Below are positions 1 to 5,242 of a stretch of DNA of 5,242 nt, piece after piece. This stretch comes from Nitratiruptor sp. (GTDB lineage: Bacteria; Campylobacterota; Campylobacteria; Campylobacterales; Nitratiruptoraceae). Within the stretch, counting starts at the first letter, position 1, and each line of letters starts with the position of its first letter. The position numbers and the translations under genes were made by a program. The notes beneath the pieces are model-generated. The model searched no databases. It saw only the letters and a list, made by a program, of their open reading frames with translations, and was not told the origin of the DNA. The stretch spans positions 1-5,242 of the forward strand of contig WGAX01000006.1 of assembly GCA_015494595.1 (NCBI GenBank), read 5' to 3'.

Positions 1-385
1 ACATCATCCCCAATACCAACTTTGCCTCATCGCTCATTTTGCTTCGATCCCAAGGTGGCTCAAAAGTAAGATTTACTTCCACTTCGCTTACAGCATCAAT
101 TTTATTGGCAATGCTCTTTACCATATCTACGATACTCTCTCCCACAGGGCATACTACACTAGTAAGAGTCATAGTAATCACTACTTTATAGCCATCTGGC
201 TGGCGGATTAGTTTAATGCCATATATAAGCCCTAGATCATATATATTAACTGGAATTTCTGGATCGTAAATAGTTTTGAGATATTTGATAATCTCCTCTT
301 TTATACTTTCAGGATCACCATACTTTTTATTGTGATCCTCTATATCTTCGATCCCATTGTTATCTACTTCTATTGCTATATTCAT
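1..385 (-). CDS. DUF59/MIP18-family Fe-S assembly protein (SufT/PaaD-like), 3' end off the window
   Basis: This is the fourth gene of the suf operon. 128 codons are visible and no stop is reached, although the last residues (EEP-PW...MSDEAKLVLGMM region) lie near the usual end of the family, so little is missing. A non-conserved acidic N-terminal stretch (about residues 1-27) precedes the MIP18 core. The core shows DPEIPVNIYDLGLIY (41-55), the strand MTLTSVVCP with the conserved Cys79, and a terminal EPPW (109-112) followed by an MSDEAKLVLGM helix. Proteins of this family (SufT, PaaD, human CIAO2) act in Fe-S cluster maturation or targeting, with the conserved Cys important in many members; the exact role here is inferred from the operon. 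The ATG at 385 is chosen because it overlaps the sufD stop as ATGA and has AGGAG five bases upstream inside sufD. I leave the symbol blank because SufT, PaaD-like and generic DUF59 members cannot be separated by eye. Confidence 0.9.
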   Translation of the reverse strand, partial: MNIAIEVDNNGIEDIEDHNKKYGDPESIKEEIIKYLKTIYDPEIPVNIYDLGLIYGIKLIRQPDGYKVVITMTLTSVVCPVGESIVDMVKSIANKIDAVSEVEVNLTFEPPWDRSKMSDEAKLVLGMM

Positions 386-1521
386 TGCCTCTCCTCATAG
401 AGCTTTATAAACTCCTCTTTGATCTCCTCATCGCCAAGTTTTTCAAAAATTTCATTAAGAAAGCTTACTACCATCATCTCTTTGGCTAAAGACTCCTCAA
501 TGCCTCTTTGTCTTAGATAAAAAAGTGCCTCCTCATCGATATGCCCAGTAGCTGAGCCGTGGGTAGCTTCGCTGATATACTCAGTATAGATCTCCATCTG
601 CGGCTTGGAGACCATAAAAGCACCGTCATTAAGTAGAATCGTTTTGGAGTCTTGATAGATGGAGCTATATTTGGCTGGATTTTTCACAATTAAAAGTCCA
701 TCAAAGATGCCTCTAGCTTTGTCTTTGAGGATATTACGTGATAGCTGGGTAGTTTTGGACTCTTTGCCTCTATTTTCAATATGAAAGGTGTTACCCATTC
801 TGCCACTGCTACTACCAAAAATGACATGGTTTGCATCAGTTGTGGCTTCCTCTTGTAACACTATATGGTAATTGTGCAGTGTCTTCGCTGAGCCAAAATC
901 GAAAGTAAAAAGAGCAAAATTGCTTTTTTTATTACACTGTACAGAGTGGGGAGCAATGAGGGCAAACTCATCAAGGTTGCTGATTCTATTTTGAACTAGC
1001 TTTAATGAGGCATTTTCTTGTAAATCTATATCATATCCGTAAAGGTAGAGTGCATCTTGGGCCAAAACCAGATGCTCTTCGTAAAAGTTAACTCTTTTGC
1101 CAGCAGCGATAGTGAGCTTTATTCTATATGGTACAAGGGCTTTTGAGAGGGTATGTTTGTGCACAATTTTTAGATCCATATCCTCTTCGCACTCTATATG
1201 GATGACTCTCTCACTTAAAAGGTGATTGAGATAGTAGATTTGATCGTAATGGCTATCATCAATTTTGATATTTTTTTGCATCTCGATATAGAGACTTTTT
1301 GGTGCTTTAACTACAGAGCCATCCTCAATCTCTATATGGTTGGCTTCCTCTGGCTTTTGAGTTTTTGGCATTGTAAGCGCATACTCTTTATCCAAAATCG
1401 GTTTAATCCCAAAGTAGCGATAGTGCTCAGTTTTTGGTGTTGGCAATCCCATGGATTTGAGCTTTTGCAAGAGAGCTTTTTGCTCTTTGAACTCCTCAAA
1501 ATTTATATCAACTAGCTTCAT
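382..1521 (-). CDS. sufD: SufD, Fe-S cluster assembly scaffold subunit
   Basis: SufD is the catalytically quieter beta-helix partner of SufB in the cytosolic SufBC2D complex that builds Fe-S clusters. The C-terminal family signature is clear: EATHGSATGHIDEEALFYLRQRG (about 318-340, quoted in part), followed by a helical tail. His321 (ATG numbering) in ATHG lines up, from memory, with E. coli SufD His360, which partners SufB Cys405. The E. coli Cys358 position is an alanine here. At 379 aa the protein is somewhat shorter than E. coli SufD (423 aa), mainly at the N-terminus. Two starts are possible: GTG at 1524 (GTGA overlap with the sufC stop) or ATG at 1521 (TGATG overlap). I chose ATG because GGGG at 1529-1532 is seven bases from it but only four from the GTG. 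Either way translation is probably coupled to sufC. The downstream DUF59 gene overlaps by four bases. Confidence 0.95.
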   Translation of the reverse strand: MKLVDINFEEFKEQKALLQKLKSMGLPTPKTEHYRYFGIKPILDKEYALTMPKTQKPEEANHIEIEDGSVVKAPKSLYIEMQKNIKIDDSHYDQIYYLNHLLSERVIHIECEEDMDLKIVHKHTLSKALVPYRIKLTIAAGKRVNFYEEHLVLAQDALYLYGYDIDLQENASLKLVQNRISNLDEFALIAPHSVQCNKKSNFALFTFDFGSAKTLHNYHIVLQEEATTDANHVIFGSSSGRMGNTFHIENRGKESKTTQLSRNILKDKARGIFDGLLIVKNPAKYSSIYQDSKTILLNDGAFMVSKPQMEIYTEYISEATHGSATGHIDEEALFYLRQRGIEESLAKEMMVVSFLNEIFEKLGDEEIKEEFIKLYEERQ

Positions 1522-2273
1522 CACGCATCCCCAAATATTTTGTATCCCTCTTTTTCAAGAGCATCGACTATTTCGATTCCACCAGTTTTAAGCACTTTAC
1601 CATTTTTGAGCACATGCACAAAATCTGGCTCAATATAATCTAAAATCTTTCTGTAATGAGTAATAATCATAAAAGTTCTCTTACTATCTCGCATATTGTT
1701 AATAGCTTCGCTTACTTTCTTCAAAGCATCTATATCAAGTCCTGAGTCAATCTCATCCAAAATCACAAAATCTGGCTCTAGGATCTCCATTTGCAAAATC
1801 TCATTGAGCTTCTTCTCACCTCCACTAAAGCCCTCATTGAGGCTTCTGTGGATCATCTCCTCTTTCATGCCAAGCTCTTTGATTTTGCTCTTTAAAAGCT
1901 TCAAAAACTCAGCTGCGTTCAAAGGTTTAAGCCCAAGATGCTTTCTTTTTGCATTAAGGGCTGTTCTAAGAAAGTAGGCATTGTTGACTCCGGGGATCTC
2001 TACTGGGTGCTGAAAAGACATAAAAATCCCCTCTAGTGCTCTCTCTTCTGGCTCCATATCGATGATGCTCTTGCCTTTATAGATAATATCGCCCTCTGTC
2101 ACTTCCACATCTGGATGGCCTACTATCGTTTTGGATAGTGTCGATTTGCCAGCTCCATTTGGACCCATAATAGCGTGGACTTTGCCCTCAAACATATCTA
2201 AATCTATACCTTTTAAAATCTCTTTTTCACCAATTTTTGCGTGTAGATTTATAATCTGCATCACTTTTTTCAT
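1521..2273 (-). CDS. sufC: SufC, Fe-S cluster assembly ATPase
   Basis: SufC is an ABC-type ATPase that dimerises on SufB and SufD and uses ATP to open the complex for cluster assembly; it is cytosolic and is not a transporter. All nucleotide-binding motifs are present in 250 aa, close to the E. coli length: Walker A GPNGAGKST (37-45), Q-loop SFQHP (Gln88), ABC signature FSGGEKKLNE (149-158), Walker B FVILDE (169-174), D-loop SGLD (177-180) and switch His206 in ITHY. The SGGEKK form of the signature followed by NE, and DEIDSGLDIDAL, are typical of SufC rather than of transporter ATPases. The ATG at 2273 is supported by GGAAGGAAG just upstream, with six bases between its last GGAAG and the start; an in-frame ATG at codon 5 lacks this spacing. 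The start overlaps the sufB stop as ATGA, and the stop overlaps the sufD start. Confidence 0.98.
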   Translation of the reverse strand: MKKVMQIINLHAKIGEKEILKGIDLDMFEGKVHAIMGPNGAGKSTLSKTIVGHPDVEVTEGDIIYKGKSIIDMEPEERALEGIFMSFQHPVEIPGVNNAYFLRTALNAKRKHLGLKPLNAAEFLKLLKSKIKELGMKEEMIHRSLNEGFSGGEKKLNEILQMEILEPDFVILDEIDSGLDIDALKKVSEAINNMRDSKRTFMIITHYRKILDYIEPDFVHVLKNGKVLKTGGIEIVDALEKEGYKIFGDA

Positions 2274-3703
2274 CCGACACTTCCTTCCAATGTTAAATCT
2301 AAGAGCGCTTTTGCTTCTACTGCAAACTCCATAGGGAGTTTATTCAATACATCTTTACAAAATCCGTGTACAATCATACTGACTGCATCCTCTTCGCTGA
2401 TGCCTCTTTGGCGCAGATAAAAGAGTTGCTCTTCACTAATTTTGCTGGTAGTCGCTTCGTGCTCTACCTGTGCGCTTGCACATTTGCTCTCAAGATAGGG
2501 AAATGTGTGGGCTCCACAGTTATCACCTATGAGCAAGCTGTCACACTCGCTAAAGTTCTTAGCCCCTTTGGCGCTTTCGTGAATCTTGACAAGTCCCCTA
2601 TAGCTGTTTTGCCCCTTTTGGGCAGAGATTCCTTTGGAGATGATGAGGCTTTTTGTGTTTTTGCCTATATGAATCATCTTGGTGCCAGTGTCCGCTTGTT
2701 GGGCTAGACGCGTGATGGCGACCGAATAAAATTCACCTACGGAGTTGTCGCCCTTAAGGATACAGCTAGGATATTTCCAAGTAATCACTGATCCGGTCTC
2801 AACTTGTGTCCAGGTGATTTTGGAGTTTTCTCCTTCGCAAAGACCTCGTTTTGTAACAAAGTTATAAATACCACCATTGCCCTCAATATCACCTGGATAC
2901 CAGTTTTGAATGGTGGAGTAGTTGATATGCGCATCTTTGTGGGCAATGAGCTCTACAACTGCAGCGTGAAGCTGATTTTCGTCCCTGCTTGGAGCAGAGC
3001 AGCCCTCATTGTAACTTACATAACTCCCCTCATCTGCGATGATGAGCGTTCTTTCAAATTGTCCCGTGTTTTGGGCGTTGATACGAAAGTAGGTGCTAAG
3101 CTCCATCGGGCACTTTACGCCTTTAGGAATGTAGACAAATGTCCCATCGCTAAAGACTGCGGAGTTGAGGGCTGCAAAGAAGTTATCTGTCATTGGCACT
3201 ACGCTAAACATATACTTTTTGACTAAATCTGGATAGTCTCTAATTGCCTCAGAAATTGAGCAAAAGATAATACCAAGCTTATTGAGCTCTTCTACAAATG
3301 TGGTTTTGACTGATACTGAGTCAAGTACAGCATCCACAGCCACGCCTGCAAGAGCTTTTTGCTCTTCAAGAGGGATCCCAAGCTTCTCATAAGCTTTTAA
3401 AATCTCAGGATCCACTTCATCAAGGCTTTTGGACCCCTTTTTGGGTGCTGCCCAGTAGCTAATAGCCTGATAATCAATTGGGGGGTAGGTAACTTTTGCC
3501 CATTTTGGCTCCTCCATCTTTTGCCAAGCATGGAATGCTTTAAGGCGAAGCTCTAGCATCCAATCTGGCTCATTTTTTTTGGCTGAGATAAATTTGATTG
3601 TATCTTCTGTAAGCCCTGGAGGAGCAGTCTCTTCCTCAATATCTATCTCAAAGCCCAGCTCATAGTCTGAGTTGATTATTTTGTCAACTTTTTCCATTCC
3701 CAT
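2270..3703 (-). CDS. sufB: SufB, Fe-S cluster assembly scaffold subunit
   Basis: SufB is the main scaffold on which sulfur and iron are assembled in the SufBC2D complex. The 477-aa protein (E. coli 495) is conserved over its whole length: the N-terminal helical region with EPDWMLELRLKAF (45-57), the beta-helix core with YIPKGVKCPMELSTYFRIN (191-209), YNEGCSAPSRDENQLHAA (231-248) and QNWYPGD (266-272), and the C-terminal block SECDSLLIGDNCGAHTFPY (385-403). By alignment from memory Cys387 matches E. coli Cys405 (the sulfur acceptor), and His415/Glu416 in EHEATTSKIS match His433/Glu434, so the scaffold should be active. No FeoB-like or intein insertion is seen. The ATG at 3703 follows AAAGGG with good spacing; a second ATG at codon 3 is a weaker alternative. 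It is the first gene of the operon, and its promoter region is shared with the divergent cas operon. Confidence 0.98.
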   Translation of the reverse strand: MGMEKVDKIINSDYELGFEIDIEEETAPPGLTEDTIKFISAKKNEPDWMLELRLKAFHAWQKMEEPKWAKVTYPPIDYQAISYWAAPKKGSKSLDEVDPEILKAYEKLGIPLEEQKALAGVAVDAVLDSVSVKTTFVEELNKLGIIFCSISEAIRDYPDLVKKYMFSVVPMTDNFFAALNSAVFSDGTFVYIPKGVKCPMELSTYFRINAQNTGQFERTLIIADEGSYVSYNEGCSAPSRDENQLHAAVVELIAHKDAHINYSTIQNWYPGDIEGNGGIYNFVTKRGLCEGENSKITWTQVETGSVITWKYPSCILKGDNSVGEFYSVAITRLAQQADTGTKMIHIGKNTKSLIISKGISAQKGQNSYRGLVKIHESAKGAKNFSECDSLLIGDNCGAHTFPYLESKCASAQVEHEATTSKISEEQLFYLRQRGISEEDAVSMIVHGFCKDVLNKLPMEFAVEAKALLDLTLEGSVG

Positions 3704-3732
3704 AATAAACCCTTTGTGGTTTGTCTGAAAGT

Positions 3733-3738
3733 AATATA
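3733..3738 (-). promoter_or_regulatory. Probable -10 element of the suf operon promoter
   Basis: On the minus strand the hexamer TATATT lies about 30 bases before the sufB ATG, in the context GCGCTATATTAC. A start of transcription near 3726 would leave a leader of roughly 23 nt containing the sufB ribosome binding site AAAGGG. No good -35 is present at 17 bp, only T-rich sequence, which is usual for the primary sigma factor of Campylobacterota. The assignment is by position and composition only. Confidence 0.45.
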
Positions 3739-3742
3739 GCGC

Positions 3743-3767
3743 AAATAAGATAAAATATCTCTTATTT
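3743..3767. promoter_or_regulatory. Perfect 8-bp inverted repeat, candidate operator for suf
   Basis: The arms AAATAAGA (3743-3750) and TCTTATTT (3760-3767) are perfect inverted repeats separated by 9 bp. Overlapping the left arm and the spacer is a second palindrome, GATA-AAA-TATC (3749-3759). The element covers about -17 to -41 relative to the inferred suf start, where a dimeric repressor or activator would bind. Suf operons are commonly iron- or redox-regulated (Fur, IscR, SufR), and an AT-rich inverted repeat is compatible with a Fur-type site. The match to any specific consensus is loose, so the regulator is not named. Confidence 0.4.
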
Positions 3768-3836
3768 TGTCCAATTAAAATAGGAGTAAATTAGTCTTAT
3801 TTGAAGGAAAGAAGATCTATCTCCTCGAAATTTTTT

Positions 3837-3845
3837 TGGTATAAT
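3837..3845 (+). promoter_or_regulatory. Extended -10 promoter for the cas operon
   Basis: A run of seven T is followed directly by TGGTATAAT, a perfect TGnTATAAT extended -10 (TATAAT at 3840-3845). No convincing -35 lies 17 bp upstream. T-runs before an extended -10 with no -35 are the known pattern of Campylobacter/Helicobacter sigma-70 promoters. Transcription would start near 3852, leaving about 196 nt before the cas6 ATG. It is the best promoter-like sequence in the intergenic region and the only strong one found upstream of cas6. Confidence 0.7.
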
Positions 3846-3866
3846 TTTCTAAAAGTTGGGCATTAA

Positions 3867-4028
3867 CACTTTGAGAGGAAAAATAAGACTGCTATGGCGA
3901 GCATCTTTGCCTAAAGCCAACATCTTCCGCAGGGAGGGGGAATCTCCAGAGAGCAAACAAATTGCGGATTAGTCCGAAAGAAAAAGTATCCTGCATAGAT
4001 AAAGAGAGCTTCTATAGCAAAGAGAGTG
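3867..4028 (+). ncRNA. Candidate structured leader RNA upstream of cas6 (family unknown)
   Basis: The region can be folded by eye into a closed domain. Outer pairing joins CTTTG (3869-3873) to CAAAG (4018-4022), optionally extended by CA/TG across a bulge. A second closing helix joins GCTATGG (3891-3897) to CTATAGC (4012-4018), with one G-U; the two compete only for C4018. Inside are CTTT-GCCT-AAAG (3905-3916) and the helix TCCGCAG (3926-3932) with TTGCGGA (3962-3968), which encloses GGAGG (3933-3937) with TCTCC (3943-3947). The local hairpin CGGA-TTAG-TCCG (3965-3976) and the pairing GCAGG (3929-3933) with CCTGC (3990-3994) are alternatives that exclude the main inner helix. No poly-U terminator follows, so transcription probably continues into cas6. 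I looked for TPP, SAM, glycine, cobalamin, c-di-GMP, fluoride, ZTP, SRP, RNase P and tmRNA core motifs and saw none. It may be a 5' regulatory leader, a separate small RNA, or ordinary sequence that folds by chance. Confidence 0.35.
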
Positions 4029-4048
4029 AAAAAAATTAAAGGGTATTA

Positions 4049-4723
4049 ATGATCCATATTACCGCTCGTGTCCCAACAACAAATCTGCTTATTCAAAGAA
4101 GTATGGCAAAGCTTTTTCAGTCGTTTGTGTATACTCATCTTCCTAAGAAAGAGCATCAAGGTTATACGAGCAAAAGCGGTAAAGTTTTTAAAGCAATGAA
4201 CTTTCGCATTCGCTATATCCAGGAGCGATTTGAGATAGATTTTGTGGCTCTTGATAAAACCTATGAGCAAGAAATAGCCCTTAATATTCTCAAAAGTGGG
4301 TTGAAACTGGGAGAGATTCACTTCAGTGAAGTGACGGTATCTATGCAAGAGCGATCACTTCCATCCGATATAACGCAGATGGAGGTGCGAGGGTTTGTCT
4401 GCGCTGCCCTTAAAAACCGCCTCACAAAGCGTAAAATCTTTCTCGAGCCTGGCGATGAGCGCCATACCCAAATTATTACGAATAATGCACTGCAAAAGTA
4501 TGAAGCGCTTTTAGGCAGCTCCTATGAGGGGGATTTGCACGTCACGCCTCTTTGGCAAAGCCCGAAAGCAAAGACTTTTTGGTATGAAAACACCCCCTAT
4601 GTGGCGTGGCTGGCCAGGTACAAAATCGAAGCCGATCCATCGATATTGCAACTGCTCTTAGATACGGGACTAGGGAGTGATACGATGAAAAATCTGGGAT
4701 TTTTGGAGCTTGCAGATGGCTGA
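4049..4723 (+). CDS. cas6: Cas6, CRISPR pre-crRNA processing endoribonuclease
   Basis: Cas6 cuts the repeat in the long CRISPR transcript to release crRNAs for the Cascade complex. The 224-aa length fits the family. The N-terminal half shows the usual pattern around the first ferredoxin-like fold: the EHQGY...GKVFKAMNFR segment (35-53), where His36 is the best candidate for the general acid/base. The C-terminus has a glycine-rich loop, TGLGSDTMKNLGFLEL (206-221), of the RAMP type that binds the repeat RNA; its usual final GxG is reduced to GFL. The ATG at 4049 follows AAAGGG with a five-base spacer. The stop overlaps the next gene by eight bases (ATGGCTGA), which indicates one operon. Its place at the head of the operon before a Cas8b-like gene agrees with type I-B loci. 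The family call is firm; the catalytic residue is inferred by pattern only. Confidence 0.88.
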   Translation: MIHITARVPTTNLLIQRSMAKLFQSFVYTHLPKKEHQGYTSKSGKVFKAMNFRIRYIQERFEIDFVALDKTYEQEIALNILKSGLKLGEIHFSEVTVSMQERSLPSDITQMEVRGFVCAALKNRLTKRKIFLEPGDERHTQIITNNALQKYEALLGSSYEGDLHVTPLWQSPKAKTFWYENTPYVAWLARYKIEADPSILQLLLDTGLGSDTMKNLGFLELADG

Positions 4724-5242
4724 TTTGGTCAAGATCTTTTACGATGTGGGTAAAGCCTATGCCGATGAGGTCTATCAAAACTACAACCAAACTGATTCTA
4801 AAAGGATTGATAAAATCGTCACGATAGATCTAGCGGACTATAGCGTATGTGTTTATGACCGCGATGCCATCGTAGATCGCTTCTTTTTGCGTGTCACATC
4901 ATCTAACGGAGGCAATCTCTATCCATTTTTATATCTGAGCAAAAAGACTCTTGATGGTATAAAAAAAGCTTTTAAAAATATGAAGCGCTACCTCAAAAAT
5001 GAGGAGGATAAAGTAAAGCTTGAAGCAATAGAAAAGCAGATCGATCTGGAAGAAATCCAAAAGCGCCTCGCTCCTTATATGGGGGAGCAAAACTGCTATG
5101 TGGGACTTATGTATAAGGGCAAAACTTTCAATGAGCTTTTTCCACAGATAGCTACCAATTATATCCATAATGTTTGCAAAACAGATATCGAAGTAGAAGG
5201 GGACTGCTATATCGTAGGGGATGCCCACATAGGGTATGATGC
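4716..5242 (+). CDS. Probable Cas8b/Csh1 (TM1802-type) large Cascade subunit, N-terminal part only
   Basis: Only 175 codons are visible; the gene continues past the right edge (family proteins are usually 500-700 aa). The start VKIFYDVGKAYAD (about 5-17) resembles the lYeIGk opening of TM1802-family Cas8b. The FFLRVTSSNGGNLYPFLYLS segment (56-75), a lysine/glutamate-rich helical linker (about 76-118), and CYVGLMYKGKTFNELFP (127-143), comparable to the family's 'GLxxDGKxxxE' strand-turn, add weak support. A short CYIVGDAHIGYD segment (164-175) sits where many members carry the first CxxC of a zinc knuckle, but the second Cys is Val167. The large subunit recognises the PAM and recruits Cas3 in type I systems. 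The gene starts inside cas6 with an 8-base overlap and no good ribosome binding site of its own visible, so coupling is likely. It could instead belong to another divergent large-subunit family; cas7, cas5 and cas3 should follow and would settle the subtype. Confidence 0.6.
   Translation, partial: MADLVKIFYDVGKAYADEVYQNYNQTDSKRIDKIVTIDLADYSVCVYDRDAIVDRFFLRVTSSNGGNLYPFLYLSKKTLDGIKKAFKNMKRYLKNEEDKVKLEAIEKQIDLEEIQKRLAPYMGEQNCYVGLMYKGKTFNELFPQIATNYIHNVCKTDIEVEGDCYIVGDAHIGYD

Larger units (their letters stand above)
3704..4048. other. Divergent suf/cas intergenic region (345 bp)
   Basis: No credible protein gene is present here. The left third (3704-3800) carries the suf leader, -10 and inverted-repeat operator. 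The middle (3800-3850) is T-rich and ends in the cas promoter. The right part (3852-4048) is the predicted cas leader, visibly less AT-rich than the rest of the spacer between about 3891 and 3976. Four copies of AAATAAGA/TCTTATTT lie at 3743, 3760, 3795 and 3881. No CRISPR repeats, tRNA or rho-independent terminator were seen. Confidence 0.8.

Noticed and set aside
487..2440. DNA similarity between the sufD and sufB 3' ends (around 490-530 and 2395-2440)
   Set aside because: It reflects the known SufB/SufD paralogy (shared EEx-LFYLRQRGI motif) and is not a recent duplication or mobile repeat.
1222..3226. Several plus-strand open frames of 67-140 codons inside the suf genes (e.g. 2804-3226, 2366-2707, 1696-1977)
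   Set aside because: They lie wholly opposite strongly conserved SufB, SufC and SufD coding sequence, have no good ribosome binding sites and resemble no protein family; they are antisense shadows.
3894..3914. Six-codon leader peptide ATG GCG AGC ATC TTT GCC TAA
   Set aside because: No ribosome binding site at useful spacing (the nearest GAGAGG ends about 15 bases upstream) and no run of a single amino acid that would suggest attenuation.
3867..4028. 6S RNA as the identity of the leader
   Set aside because: Length and promoter-proximal position would fit, but I could not draw the long single hairpin with a central bubble; the pairings suggest several short helices. Not excluded, only unsupported.
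4019..4040. Intrinsic terminator at the end of the leader RNA
   Set aside because: The closing helix is followed by an A-run, not a T-run on the plus strand, so read-through into cas6 is expected.
3704..4048. CRISPR array or a mini-array in the intergenic region
   Set aside because: No 28-37-bp repeat recurs; the only repeats are 8-10-bp elements, too short and irregularly spaced.
4046..5228. Minus-strand open frames at 4046-4348, 4542-4790 and 4929-5228
   Set aside because: They are antisense to cas6 and the Cas8b-like gene, whose plus-strand frames are continuous, coupled and recognisable.

Overview
The window holds two divergent gene blocks on either side of a 345-bp intergenic region. 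On the minus strand, reading leftwards from 3703, is a compact Fe-S cluster assembly operon: sufB, sufC, sufD and a DUF59/MIP18 (SufT/PaaD-like) gene that runs off the left edge. On the plus strand, from 4049 to the right edge, is the start of a CRISPR-cas operon: cas6, then the N-terminal third or so of a gene that most resembles the large subunit of a type I-B Cascade (Cas8b/Csh1, TM1802 family). The window contains no CRISPR repeat array, insertion sequence, tRNA or rRNA.

The source looks like a campylobacterotan (epsilonproteobacterial) genome. It is moderately AT-rich, rich in ATA and AAA codons, and packed with 4-base stop/start overlaps. The cas promoter is a T-run followed by TGnTATAAT, the style known from Campylobacter and Helicobacter. 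A cas6-then-cas8b order is familiar from type I-B loci of that phylum. A vent thermophile such as a Nitratiruptor relative is possible, but this is inference only.

Region by region: 1-385 is the DUF59 protein (128 codons, 3' end missing). 382-1521 is sufD, 1521-2273 sufC and 2270-3703 sufB. Each gene overlaps the next by 1-4 bases, so the products are probably translationally coupled. SufB, SufC and SufD form the scaffold/ATPase complex that assembles Fe-S clusters. The DUF59 protein probably acts in cluster assembly or delivery to targets. SufS, SufE/U and SufA are not in the window.

The intergenic region 3704-4048 is not empty. It has a likely -10 for suf next to a perfect 8-bp inverted repeat, four copies of the same octamer within about 150 bp, and a strong extended -10 promoter for cas. 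This is followed by an approximately 196-nt cas6 leader that can be folded into a closed, multi-helix structure with mutually exclusive pairings. This leader is the most interesting part of the window, and I could not assign it to an RNA family.
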